This document shows, piece after piece, positions 26,701-34,335 of a DNA stretch of 64,000 nt. Below the pieces are notes generated by a model that searched no databases, was not told the origin of the DNA, and saw nothing but the letters and a program-made list of their open reading frames with translations. Location of the stretch: the NCBI RefSeq assembly GCF_011064615.1, contig NZ_JAALJH010000039.1:16903-80902 (forward strand). Reading direction: 5' to 3'. How positions within the stretch are numbered: position 1 is the first letter of the stretch; every line of letters begins with the position of its first letter. Source of the DNA: Aquisphaera insulae (GTDB lineage Bacteria; Planctomycetota; Planctomycetia; Isosphaerales; Isosphaeraceae). The position numbers and the translations under genes are program-made.

Positions 26701-27244
26701 CAAACCAGACGATCCGGAGCCGGAACTGGCCGTGGATGGCGGCCAGATCCGGAAACAGTCGGCCCGGGCTCTCGGCGAGATCGGCGCGGCGGCACGGCCG
26801 GCGATCCCGCACCTGATCCGGGCGCTCGATGACGTCAATCCCCTGGTCCGGTCCGAGGCCGCGAGCTCCCTCCGGAAGCTGGCGGAGCAGGATCCCTCCG
26901 TGATGCCGATCCTGGCCGTCGCAGCCCGAGACCGCTTCGATCCGGGACGGAGCGAGGCCGCCATGACGGCCCTGGCGGAGATGCGGAAGCCCGGGATCCC
27001 CTTCCTGCTGGAGGAGCTTCGTTCGGGCGATCCCGATTCTCGCGTCCTCGCCGCCCGGCTGCTCTTGTCGATGACCGAGGAAGGGCCGGCCGTGCTCCCG
27101 GCCCTCCGCGCGGCGGCCCGGGACACGGATGCGGAGCTCCGCCAGATGGCCGAGCGGGGCATCGCTCAGATCGAGCGGAACGAGAAGGATGCCAGTCAGG
27201 CCGCATCCGACGGCGACATGCCCGTCGTCGACGAGCCGCATTGA
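23723..27244 (+). CDS. Secreted HEAT-repeat protein, paralogue 2 (1,173 aa)
   Basis: The GTG at 23723 overlaps the stop of the first HEAT gene (GTGA) and leads into a signal-like segment TTTLLAMALVFGPTIQA; the frame is open further upstream but only as the out-of-frame reading of paralogue 1. The protein is HEAT repeats throughout and aligns with paralogue 1 over its whole length: LRDRDPRVRGVAARAVELMG here versus LRDPDPRVRGTAARAMAILS there, and LEDPDRRVRAGACHALTALP versus LEDPDRRVRVAAAHALTALP. The pair is thus an old tandem duplication. The C-terminus is short and polar. No enzymatic motif is seen. Confidence 0.87.
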   Translation: MSGSALTTTLLAMALVFGPTIQAPSDDGSDPSRLVDGLAHGDADAKVRCLGQIGQLGHRAIPLVPALIPVLADPEPRVRAVTAKLIRQLGPDASAASEAMLARLVDPDRSVRLAAADALRRLEAPAEKLIPAVAAAVRKDPKGLSAPAVHLLAGAGAAALPTALALLDEPDERLFVVGARVLQDLGPEARCAIGRLIEAARRPEREAREQTAWALARCGPDAVAPLIMALRDRDPRVRGVAARAVELMGFRAAAALATLVEGLGDPVPPDDPRPPIPLDFKGDPEYPQPTGYPAAIAAIGPTALRELVARLDRSEPRERPLLVRAIGEFGPAGRAAVPALVHLLVKPGCRAEAAEALHQIGAPARGAVPMLIPASKNRDPRLRLGAVKALGRMASGSDPPSPAHREALLAALRDSDPRVRAAAIEGLMRMSLSTPPEILSLIQDRDDSVRFAALRAIRSLATPDDASLVAGLKACQHDPSPRIRRAANDVMISANDAEVGLLMAALADPDAETRSAAAFRLALADPAGIVFTSPEETSLGSYPARSIAQFAGAGDALRKALEDPDRRVRAGACHALTALPDEAARTVPLLLERMDDPAAIVRIAAVSAIGKFGPAARDAVPVLLRRLDDVRDDSAAMFLLPQQATDSIKAIAPGELPKAYARLIELLDNPIPRVRKAACHALEVHIRATGPSLCSMLEDPKTPWSRRRSIGRFLLGCDNLLEDDGKTPIRELKPALVRAVLEERLLDVEEDDEGRTMALVRLVGLDQDQKAIVRTILGAHGKARLRLPSTDWLMSEVSVAAPSLAVGLQDADAEVRTVAAYMAGASGESLAGGGHQREILGRIKELLEDPDPQVRWAAAFASGLLKPDAPQAGPIIERLRGMLRLRTVRLPKGTWYLGGGSSPDSSDNTIHWSVQPSTPKLRVAACVGLCDLGALDGAEAAIPELVETLQDEAPLVRLHAAHALGCFEAKAAPAVPALMRTLAEPGDLVGLRSKPDDPEPELAVDGGQIRKQSARALGEIGAAARPAIPHLIRALDDVNPLVRSEAASSLRKLAEQDPSVMPILAVAARDRFDPGRSEAAMTALAEMRKPGIPFLLEELRSGDPDSRVLAARLLLSMTEEGPAVLPALRAAARDTDAELRQMAERGIAQIERNEKDASQAASDGDMPVVDEPH

Positions 27245-27318
27245 ATGCTGTTCCCGGAACGGGCCGGCCGGATACAATTCCCCGGGACGAGGATCATCTT
27301 CGGGGCGAGCGACGAGGC

Positions 27319-27705
27319 ATGACCGACCAGTGCGCGGAAATCATGACTCTCGTGGAGGGCGTCCGCGCGGGCGATGAGCACGCGCTCGCGGACCTGCTGG
27401 CGGAATACCGCTCCGTGCAGGCGAGCCCGGAGAAGCAGGCCACCCGGATGGCCGATCTCACGTCGCCGAGCCTCGCCATCGAGCGGATGGAGGCCATCGA
27501 GCGGGTCCGCCGGGTCCTGGAACGGCTCGAGCCCTTCGACCGCGAGATCCTCGCGCTCGGGCGCTCCGAGGAACGGACCAACCAGCAGGTCGCCTCGACG
27601 CTGGACATCAATCCGCCGGCCGCGAGCCAGCGCGACCTGCGGGCCCTCGACCGCCTGAGGCAGGTCCTCGAAGCGGCGGGTGGCCCGGAAGGGGGTGCCG
27701 GATGA
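27319..27705 (+). CDS. Truncated ECF-type sigma factor lacking region 2
   Basis: 128 aa from the ATG at 27319 (MTDQCAEIMTLVEGVRAGDE). The C-terminal part is a clear sigma-70 region 4: IERVRRVLERLEPFDREILA, then TNQQVASTLDINPPAASQRDLRALDRLRQ, a helix-turn-helix. In related planctomycete ECF factors about 60-90 residues of region 2 lie between LLAEYR and the TSPS linker; here LLAEYRSVQASPEKQATRMADLTSPS joins directly, so the core-binding and -10 recognition region is absent without any frameshift. Its stop overlaps the kinase start (ATGA), the usual ECF-kinase pairing of this phylum. It may act as a DNA-binding regulator or be a decaying gene. Confidence 0.75.
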   Translation: MTDQCAEIMTLVEGVRAGDEHALADLLAEYRSVQASPEKQATRMADLTSPSLAIERMEAIERVRRVLERLEPFDREILALGRSEERTNQQVASTLDINPPAASQRDLRALDRLRQVLEAAGGPEGGAG

Positions 27706-30065
27706 AACCCGCATCCCTCGGGTTGAAGCCGACCGACGACACCTTGACCGTGGGCCCCTCGTCGTCGGAGGGAGCGTCTTCCGAGAGCTCGGCCCCCGGC
27801 CCGTCGTCGGACTCGCAGCGCGCGTTCAATCTCCTCATCGACGAGTTCGCGGAACGTTGTCGCATCGGCGAGGAGCCGTCGATCGAGGACTACGCCGTCA
27901 GGCACCCGGAGCACGCGGACCTGATCCGCCGGTTCTTCCCCACGATCGCGCTGATGGAGGGGATCAAGCGGCGCGAGCAGGGCCTGCCGGTCGGGGACCT
28001 GACTCGATCGGCGCCGGCACGGCTGGGGGAGTACCGGGTCGTCCGCGAGCTGGGCCAGGGGGGGATGGGGATCGTCTACGAGGCCGTGCAGGAGTCGCTG
28101 GGCCGGCCGGTGGCCCTCAAGATCATCCCGCGGATCCATCTCAAGGCCAGCCATCTGAAGCGGTTTCGCCGCGAGGCGGAGGCGGTCGCGCGGCTCCACC
28201 ACACCAACATCGTCCCCATCTTCGGCATCGGCGAGCACGACGGCCAGCCCTTCTACGTGATGCAGCTCATCCGGGGGACGGCCCTCGACGAGCTCCTGGC
28301 GAGGTGGGCCCGCGAGGGGCCGCCCCCCGGCGCCGAGCGCTGGAGGTTCATCGCCAGGATGGGCGTGCAGGCCGCCGGGGCGATCCAGTATGCCCACGAG
28401 CAGGGCGTGCTCCATCGCGACATCAAGCCGGCGAACTTCCTCATCGACCAGCAGCAAACGGTCTGGATCACCGACTTCGGCCTGGCCAAGCTGGCCGGCC
28501 AGAACGACCTGACCGGCCCGGGGGACATCGTCGGCACCCTCCGCTACCTGGCCCCGGAGGGGCTCCGGGGGCTCGCGGACGCCCGCTCCGACGTCTACGG
28601 CCTGGGCCTCACGCTCTACGAGATGCTCACGCTCCGGCCCCCGTTCGGAGACCTCAGCCCCAGCGAGCTGGTGAAGCGGGTCCGGGAGGAGCACCCGGTC
28701 CGGCCTCGGAAGCTCGACCCTTCGATCCCCAGGGACCTGGAGACGATCGTCCTGAAGGCGACGGCGAAGGAGCCGGAGCATCGCTACCGATCGGCCGCGG
28801 CCCTCGGCGAGGATCTCGCGAACTTCCTGGAAGACCTGCCGATCGCCGCCAGGCGGGCCTCGCCGTTCGAGCGCGCCCGCCGCTGGGCGCGGAGGAATCC
28901 GCTGGTATCCCCCCTCGTCGGGGTCGCCTCGGGGCTCCTGATCCTGGCCTCGGCGATCGGCTGGGCGGGCTACGTGAGCACGGGCAAGGCCCTCGAGCAG
29001 GCCAGGGCGAATGAGACCCTCTCGCTGGACCTCCTCGACAAGCTCTTCGAGAGGCTGCGGGTCCGATCCATGCTCCTCCCGCCGCCGCCCGGCCGGGCCG
29101 CGCGGCACCGGCCCCCGATGCCGCCGGAGGACGTGGAAGCCTCGATGGAACGGACGGATGTCCTCGGTCGGTCGCCCGACCCTCCCCTCGGCTCTCCGCC
29201 CCCGTCGCCGATGGTCGGTAAGTCCTCGCAGGGATCGTCCGGATCTCCCAATGACGGCGCGATGATCGAGGAAGTGCTCACCTTCTACGACCGGTTCGCG
29301 CGGCAGAACGCCTCGAATAGCGGGCTCAAGGCGGAGGCCGCATGGGCCTATCGTCGGGTGGGTGCCATCCAGGCGAGCCTGGGCAGGCCGGCCGAGGCGG
29401 AACAGGCCTTCCGACGGGCCATCTCCATGCTCGAGGAGCTCGTCAAGGAGGCTCCCCATCGGCCCGACCTCCGGATGCGCCTGGTCGAGGCGTCGATCAT
29501 GTCCAACCCCTGGACGATCGACGACGGCGAGCTCGAGACGCTGGAGGCTCGACTCCGCCGGGCGGCCATTCACGTCGACTCGCTGGATTCGCTCGGGGCC
29601 CCGAGCGCGGACGCGGAGATCTCTCGGATCCACGTCCACTCGAAGCTCGGCAGCGTGCTGCGACGGCGTGGGCAGATCGACGAGGCGCGAACGAGCTACA
29701 ATCGGGCGATCGCGGTGGCGGATCGGATCCTCGCCGCCGATCCCCGGAGTCTCCGCGCACGCGTCGACCGGGGCGATGTCCGCGAGGCCCTCGCCGCCCT
29801 GGAGATCCAGGAGGGGCGGCTCGAATCGGCCCGCGTCCTGGTGGACGGCTCCCTGGCCGACCTGAAGATCGCCGCCGAACGATCCGGCGGCGAGATGATC
29901 GCCGCCCGCGCGGATGACCTGGCCGAGGACTATTGCAGGCTCGGCCACCTGGTCGCGGCTCGCCGGATCGATGAATGGGCCGCGAAAATTCGGCGTGGCC
30001 CTGCCTCGATCGACGAGCCCCGGGGAAAGGACGCTCCCCCCGACGCCGGTCTCCGACCGGAATAG
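27702..30065 (+). CDS. Transmembrane Ser/Thr protein kinase with C-terminal TPR-like region
   Basis: 787 aa. A 100-residue N-terminal region contains a conserved planctomycete motif (EEPSIEDYAVRHPEHADLI). The kinase domain (about residues 110-375) has the glycine loop LGQGGMGIVYEA, catalytic Lys140, HRDIKPANF (238-246), DFG at 258-260 and APE at 284-286, so it should be active. One membrane helix follows (LVGVASGLLILASAIGWAGY, near 410-430), then a Pro-rich linker and TPR-like repeats (AEAAWAYRRVGAIQASLGRP, LRRRGQIDEARTSYNRAIAV). Translation is coupled to the short sigma factor gene. It presumably senses an envelope signal; its substrates are unknown. Confidence 0.92.
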   Translation: MKPASLGLKPTDDTLTVGPSSSEGASSESSAPGPSSDSQRAFNLLIDEFAERCRIGEEPSIEDYAVRHPEHADLIRRFFPTIALMEGIKRREQGLPVGDLTRSAPARLGEYRVVRELGQGGMGIVYEAVQESLGRPVALKIIPRIHLKASHLKRFRREAEAVARLHHTNIVPIFGIGEHDGQPFYVMQLIRGTALDELLARWAREGPPPGAERWRFIARMGVQAAGAIQYAHEQGVLHRDIKPANFLIDQQQTVWITDFGLAKLAGQNDLTGPGDIVGTLRYLAPEGLRGLADARSDVYGLGLTLYEMLTLRPPFGDLSPSELVKRVREEHPVRPRKLDPSIPRDLETIVLKATAKEPEHRYRSAAALGEDLANFLEDLPIAARRASPFERARRWARRNPLVSPLVGVASGLLILASAIGWAGYVSTGKALEQARANETLSLDLLDKLFERLRVRSMLLPPPPGRAARHRPPMPPEDVEASMERTDVLGRSPDPPLGSPPPSPMVGKSSQGSSGSPNDGAMIEEVLTFYDRFARQNASNSGLKAEAAWAYRRVGAIQASLGRPAEAEQAFRRAISMLEELVKEAPHRPDLRMRLVEASIMSNPWTIDDGELETLEARLRRAAIHVDSLDSLGAPSADAEISRIHVHSKLGSVLRRRGQIDEARTSYNRAIAVADRILAADPRSLRARVDRGDVREALAALEIQEGRLESARVLVDGSLADLKIAAERSGGEMIAARADDLAEDYCRLGHLVAARRIDEWAAKIRRGPASIDEPRGKDAPPDAGLRPE

Positions 30066-30188
30066 CTGTCCTCTCGCCAGACGGTTCGACGTTATCTATT
30101 CCATCGCCCCTGTGACTAACAGTCCTCCGAGAGAATCCCCTTCACTCGATCCTCCTCTCGAACCCTCTCATCAAGGAGCCGCCCGCCC

Positions 30189-30905
30189 ATGTCCAATCCA
30201 TCACGGCCGAAAACTCCCAGCCGTCGTCATTTCCTGGGTCGAGCGGCGACCGGCATGGCGGGGCTGGCGGGTCTCCGTTGTTTCTTCGACACGCCGGGTG
30301 CCTTCGCCGACGAGCTCTTCCGCACGCCGCCGATGACCGAGGGACCGTTCTATCCCGACCATCTCCCCCTCGACACGGACAACGACCTGATCATCCTGGG
30401 CGACAACCTCACTCCGGCCGTCGGCGAGATCACCCACCTGACCGGCCGGATCCTGGACCCGCGCGGCAATCCCCTGTCGAACATGACCGTCGAGATCTGG
30501 CAGTGCGACGCCAACCAGGTCTACCATCACACGGCCGACCTGAGCACGACCAGGAGCAAGCCGGACAGGAACTTCCAGGGATTCGGCCGGTTCACGACGG
30601 GATCGACGGGCGAATACCGCTTCCGGACGATCAAGCCCGTCCCCTACCCCGGCCGCCCCGCCCCTCACATTCACGTGAAGGTCAAGCGCGGGGACCGCGA
30701 GGTCCTCGTCAGCCAGATCAACATCGCCGGCCATGGCGGCAACGCCGTGGACCAGGTCGTCCGATCCGTCGGCGGCCCCATCGAGCGCGAGCTGACCATG
30801 GCGGATTGGACGCGAGTCGAGGGCTCGAAGCTCGGCGAATGGTCCGCCCGGCACGACCTGATCCTGGGACGGACCCCGGACGAGAAGGCCGGCAACCGGT
30901 CCTGA
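30189..30905 (+). CDS. Intradiol ring-cleavage dioxygenase-like protein, Tat-exported
   Basis: 238 aa, ATG preceded by CAAGGAG. The N-terminus is a Tat signal (SRRHFLGRAATGMAGLAGLR). The body is of the protocatechuate 3,4-dioxygenase beta type: GPFYPD, LTGRILDPRGNPLSNMTVEI, WQCDANQVYHH, FRTIKPVPYPG and PHIHVKVK. The four iron ligands of the family, two Tyr (VYHH and PYPG) and two His (PHIH), all appear to be present, so an Fe(III) enzyme cleaving a catechol-like substrate is plausible. An exported location is unusual compared with catabolic cytoplasmic enzymes. It lies 123 bp after the kinase gene and 49 bp before the EF-hand gene. Confidence 0.88.
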   Translation: MSNPSRPKTPSRRHFLGRAATGMAGLAGLRCFFDTPGAFADELFRTPPMTEGPFYPDHLPLDTDNDLIILGDNLTPAVGEITHLTGRILDPRGNPLSNMTVEIWQCDANQVYHHTADLSTTRSKPDRNFQGFGRFTTGSTGEYRFRTIKPVPYPGRPAPHIHVKVKRGDREVLVSQINIAGHGGNAVDQVVRSVGGPIERELTMADWTRVEGSKLGEWSARHDLILGRTPDEKAGNRS

Positions 30906-30954
30906 TTCGACCCGCGCCGCCATCTTCCACCCCATCGACCCATCGAGGGCATTC

Positions 30955-31524
30955 ATGCGCTTCCTCTCTCGGATCATGATAACATGTGGGCTTTTGTGCG
31001 GGTTCGCCGCCACCATGGGCCAGGGCCTTCCGGGCTTCCCCCAGACACCTCCGGAGTCCGCGGAGACCTTCGCGGACCGGATGCTGGGCTTCGACAAGGA
31101 CAGGGACGGAAAGCTGTCCCGGGCGGAGGTCACCGACACGCGCCTTCACCGCCTCTTCGCGCGGGCCGACGCCGACAAGGATGGGACCGTGACGCGGAAG
31201 GAGCTCCTCGATCTCGCCGCGAAGGAGGCGGCGGGCGACCGCGGGAGCTCGCCGGACTCCGGCCCCGGCCCGGGCCCCGGCGGCCCCACGACGATGCCCC
31301 GCCCGGGTGAGGTCGTTCCCGCCCCGCTTCGCCAGAGACTCAGGCTCACGGCGGAGCAGGCGAAGCAGCTCGACGAGCTGCAGAAGGAGGTCGATTCGCG
31401 ACTGGCGAAGATCCTCACGGAGGAGCAAGCGAAGACGCTCCGCCAGATGCGGATGGGTCCCGGCGGGCCCGGCGGGCGAGGAGGCCCGGGCGGTCCCCCT
31501 CCCGGCGGGCCACCGCCGGAGTGA
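30955..31524 (+). CDS. Secreted EF-hand calcium-binding protein
   Basis: 189 aa with a signal peptide (MRFLSRIMITCGLLCGFAA). Two canonical EF-hand loops, DKDRDGKLSRAE near residue 47 and DADKDGTVTRKE near residue 72, have Asp/Asn/Glu at the usual ligand positions. A Gly/Pro linker is followed by a helical segment RLRLTAEQAKQLDELQKEVD and LAKILTEEQAKTLRQM, which resembles the repeated LTxxQ helices of Spy/CpxP-like periplasmic proteins. The C-terminus is almost pure Gly and Pro. It follows the dioxygenase by 49 bp and is probably co-transcribed. Function beyond calcium binding is unknown. Confidence 0.85.
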   Translation: MRFLSRIMITCGLLCGFAATMGQGLPGFPQTPPESAETFADRMLGFDKDRDGKLSRAEVTDTRLHRLFARADADKDGTVTRKELLDLAAKEAAGDRGSSPDSGPGPGPGGPTTMPRPGEVVPAPLRQRLRLTAEQAKQLDELQKEVDSRLAKILTEEQAKTLRQMRMGPGGPGGRGGPGGPPPGGPPPE

Positions 31525-31917
31525 TCGTCGTGTGTCCCGACACGGGGCCGGCGCGTCGACCGGGCCGGCCTCTTTCGATCCCCGCCAGGAATTCCCTGCC
31601 GCCATCGCCGCGGAAGACGCTCCTGAGGCTGAGACCTACCTCCCGGACGACCCACCGCTCCGCGGACCCTTCCGGCGTCGCGATCGATCGCGATCCTTCC
31701 GCGGGATTTTGCGCGCGCCGGGCCATGGAAATTCCGTTTCGATGACGGGGCACGAGGCGATGCGGCCGCGATCGGCTTGCCCACGGCCCCGTCACGCCCC
31801 TTGAGCGTCGCACCCCCGGATTTTCCATCACCAAAGGTCGCCGCGGATCATCGAGGCGCGGGGTTGATCGCCCGGGGCTTCGGATTCGCGTACGCGCGGC
31901 CGCGAAAGGAGCCTCTC
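31525..31917. other. Intergenic region (393 bp), no gene seen
   Basis: Between the EF-hand gene and the LEER-motif gene. The frame of the downstream gene is open back to an ATG at 31777, but that stretch looks non-coding (no hydrophobic signal, Pro/Arg-rich), and a good ribosome binding site lies only in front of the TTG at 31918. I see no repeat, RNA gene or strong terminator here. A promoter for the downstream gene probably lies in it but cannot be placed. Confidence 0.6.
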
Positions 31918-32700
31918 TTGAGCCACCGCCGCGGAATCGTCCCCACGTTCCTTGCCGCCCTGAAGCCGAATCGTCGCAGCCCCGTCGCCGTGTTGCGGCG
32001 CGCAGCCCCGACGCTCGCCCCGCTGGAGGAGCGGATCGCACTCTCGCATTTCGGGGCCCACGCCCAGGTCGCGTCGCGGGTCGCCGCGGCCCATCGCACG
32101 ACCACGTCGACGTCCACGACGAGTTCGACGCACACCGGATCGGCCACCCAGAACGCCCAGCTCGCGACCGACCTGAAGCAGCTCCAGACCGACGTCAAGG
32201 CCGTCTATTCCGGTTCGTCCGTCACCGACAGCCAGCGGCAGGCGCTCAACAGCGACTTCGCCGCCCTCCGCAACGCGAGCGTGAACGTGGATCGGACGGC
32301 CCTCCAGGCGGTGGCGACGACCCTGCTCACGGACATCGCCGATGGGTCCTACGATGCCAATGCGGCGACCATCCAGGCCTCGTTCACCGCGGCCTTCTCC
32401 GGCGCCTCGGGCGCCGCGCTCACAACCGATCAGGCCGCGCTGGTGACCACCGCCTACAATGACTTCGTCACCGTCGCGAAGGGCCTGAACGCGACGACCA
32501 CCGAGCTGACGGCCATCGCCAACGACCAGACGGCCATCCAGACCGACCTGACGAACCTGGGCCGCTCAACCACCAGCTACCCCGGCCAGTCCGCTCAGCT
32601 CGACCTGATCCTGGGCGGGCCCGGCGGCGGTTTCGGGCCCGGAGGCGGGTTTCGGCCCGGCGGGCCTCACGGGAGCTTCGGCCACGGTCGCGGCCGTTGA
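31918..32700 (+). CDS. Exported LEER-motif protein with Gly-rich tail
   Basis: 260 aa from a TTG at 31918, chosen because AAAGGA lies seven bases upstream; an ATG at 31777 would add 47 residues. The N-terminus ends in APLEERIALSHFG, which matches the LE-x-R-x-x-LS motif found after the leader of many exported planctomycete proteins. Residues about 75-240 are Thr/Ala/Gln-rich and helical, with two related segments (LATDLKQLQTDVKAVY and IANDQTAIQTDLTNLG). The C-terminus is a Gly/Pro/His-rich tail (GGPGGGFGPGGGFRPGGPHG). I do not recognise a function; a surface or matrix protein is likely. Confidence 0.7.
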   Translation: MSHRRGIVPTFLAALKPNRRSPVAVLRRAAPTLAPLEERIALSHFGAHAQVASRVAAAHRTTTSTSTTSSTHTGSATQNAQLATDLKQLQTDVKAVYSGSSVTDSQRQALNSDFAALRNASVNVDRTALQAVATTLLTDIADGSYDANAATIQASFTAAFSGASGAALTTDQAALVTTAYNDFVTVAKGLNATTTELTAIANDQTAIQTDLTNLGRSTTSYPGQSAQLDLILGGPGGGFGPGGGFRPGGPHGSFGHGRGR

Positions 32701-32744
32701 CGTCGGGGGGACGGCGCGGACGTCCCGGGACGTCCCTCGGCCCC

Positions 32745-33719
32745 TCAATAGGCCGGCTTGAATCGATCCACGTTGGCCTTCGTGATCAGACGCAACGGGG
32801 TGATCACCTCGGGGTCGGGCTTGTGGCCCTTGAGGTGGGCCGCCAGGGTCTCCATGGCCTTCGCCCCCTGCTCGTACGGGTCCTGGAGGACGGTCGCCCT
32901 GAGGCGGCCGTCCTTCACGGCCTCGAAGGCCGTGTGGCTGCCGTCGAAGCCGAAGACGGGGACGTCCTTCCAGCCCTCGCTGCGGATCACCTCCGCGGCG
33001 GGGAGCGCCATCTCGTCCGACTGGGCGACGACGGCTCGGATCTCGCCGGGAGAGAACCGGCGGACCAGGTCGGTCATGACCCCCTTGGCCCGGTCCTCCT
33101 GGAAGCCGGCGAAGCGGCGGTCGGCGATGACGACCTCGGGGTGGGTCTTGAGGATGGCCATCAGCCCCTCGCTCCGCTTCCGTTGCGGGCTCGAGCCCTC
33201 GGTCCCCTCGAGGTAGATGATCTTCCCGCCCTCCGCGCCGAGCGCCTGAACGACCCCTTCACCCTGGAGGATTCCCCCCTCGGAATCGTCCGCCCCGACG
33301 TACGAGAGGACGGTGCCGCCGTTGATCCGGCGATTGAGGGCGATGACGGGCACGCCGGCTCGATTGGCCGCCTCGACCGCCGGGACCAGCGCGTCCTCGT
33401 CGCGGGGGCAGAGGATCAGGGCCTTGCAGCCGAGGTTGATCAGCGTCTCGACCTGGCCGATCTGCTTGACGTCGTCGTCCTGGCCGTCCCGGACGTCGAT
33501 CTCGAGGCCGAGCTCCTTCGCCTTATCCTCCAGCCCCTTCTTCTGGGCGAGGAAGAAGGGGTGGCTGAACATCGGCAGCACCGCGCCGATCCGGGCCGAC
33601 GCGGCGGATGGAGGAGCGCCCCCCCGGCCGGGTCCCGAGTCGCCCGGGCCCCCGCAGCCGGCGGCCCCGAGGAAGACGGCGAGCATGAGGCAGTGAACGG
33701 GAGTCCGAGCGGTCCTCAT
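32745..33719 (-). CDS. Substrate-binding lipoprotein of the ribose/sugar ABC type
   Basis: 324 aa from the ATG at 33719. The lipoprotein signal ends in LGAAGC (lipobox). The mature part follows the periplasmic binding protein I pattern of RbsB: IGAVLPMFSHPFFLAQKKGL, VETLINLGCKALILCPRDED, GVPVIALNRRI, AQSDEMALPAAEVIRSEG and VFGFDGSHTAFEAVKDGRLRAT. It should bind a sugar or similar ligand outside the inner membrane. No ATPase or permease gene is nearby, so it either serves a transporter elsewhere or acts as a sensor input. The cupin gene lies 26 bp upstream on the same strand, suggesting an operon. Confidence 0.85.
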   Translation of the reverse strand: MRTARTPVHCLMLAVFLGAAGCGGPGDSGPGRGGAPPSAASARIGAVLPMFSHPFFLAQKKGLEDKAKELGLEIDVRDGQDDDVKQIGQVETLINLGCKALILCPRDEDALVPAVEAANRAGVPVIALNRRINGGTVLSYVGADDSEGGILQGEGVVQALGAEGGKIIYLEGTEGSSPQRKRSEGLMAILKTHPEVVIADRRFAGFQEDRAKGVMTDLVRRFSPGEIRAVVAQSDEMALPAAEVIRSEGWKDVPVFGFDGSHTAFEAVKDGRLRATVLQDPYEQGAKAMETLAAHLKGHKPDPEVITPLRLITKANVDRFKPAY

Positions 33720-33745
33720 GAATATCCTGGCTCCCCGCGATCGAA

Positions 33746-34234
33746 TCAGTGCGTGGTCCCGCCGCCCTTGGGCAGCCACTTGATGAAGTAGAAGGTCAGC
33801 GGCTCCGCGCCGGTGTTGTTGATCCCGTGCGGCACGTTCGGCGTCGAGTACATCACCGAGCCGGGCCCGACCTTCGTGGCCTTGCCGTCGCAGAGGATCT
33901 CCCCCACGCCCGAGGCCACGATCAGGACTTCCTCATCCTCGTGGACGTGCGGGGCGTGGGGCGACTTGCCCGGATCGACGACGAATCGGCCGGTGACCAG
34001 GGAGGCGGTCCGCGGCGATTCGCCCTCGGTATACAGGCCGATCTGACCGACCGGCTTCCCCTGGTCCTCGTACACCTTCATCGGCACCTGATCCACGGTG
34101 ATCGTCCGGGAGGTCAGGACGCCCGCCCGCTCGCGGGCGTGGGCCAGCTCGCGATATCCCCAGCCCGTGCCCAGCCCCACGACCAGCGTCGTGAGGAGGA
34201 CCCTCGTGAAGTCCAGGCGCCGTCGTCGTCGCAT
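33746..34234 (-). CDS. Membrane-anchored cupin-domain protein
   Basis: 162 aa. An Arg-rich start and one hydrophobic segment (VLLTTLVVGLGTGWGYRELA) act as signal or anchor. A single cupin fold follows: motif 1 is HAPHVHEDEEVLIVASGVGE, with two His and Glu as candidate metal ligands, and motif 2 is STPNVPHGINNTGAEPLTF, with the fourth ligand His. Such small cupins may bind a metal or sugar. It is directly upstream of the RbsB-like lipoprotein gene (26 bp), which hints at a shared carbohydrate-related role. Substrate unknown. Confidence 0.82.
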   Translation of the reverse strand: MRRRRRLDFTRVLLTTLVVGLGTGWGYRELAHARERAGVLTSRTITVDQVPMKVYEDQGKPVGQIGLYTEGESPRTASLVTGRFVVDPGKSPHAPHVHEDEEVLIVASGVGEILCDGKATKVGPGSVMYSTPNVPHGINNTGAEPLTFYFIKWLPKGGGTTH

Positions 34235-34335
34235 GATGCGGCCTCTCGGTGTTCGTGGGGTCGTCCCGACGGCAACATCCTACTCGGCGTCCGGAAGGCG
34301 GGGAAGAGACCAGCGCGGGCCCCGATGGTGGGTTC

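Noticed and set aside
31777..31917. N-terminal extension of the LEER-motif protein from the ATG at 31777
   Set aside because: No ribosome site or signal-like residues; the TTG at 31918 has AAAGGA at seven bases.
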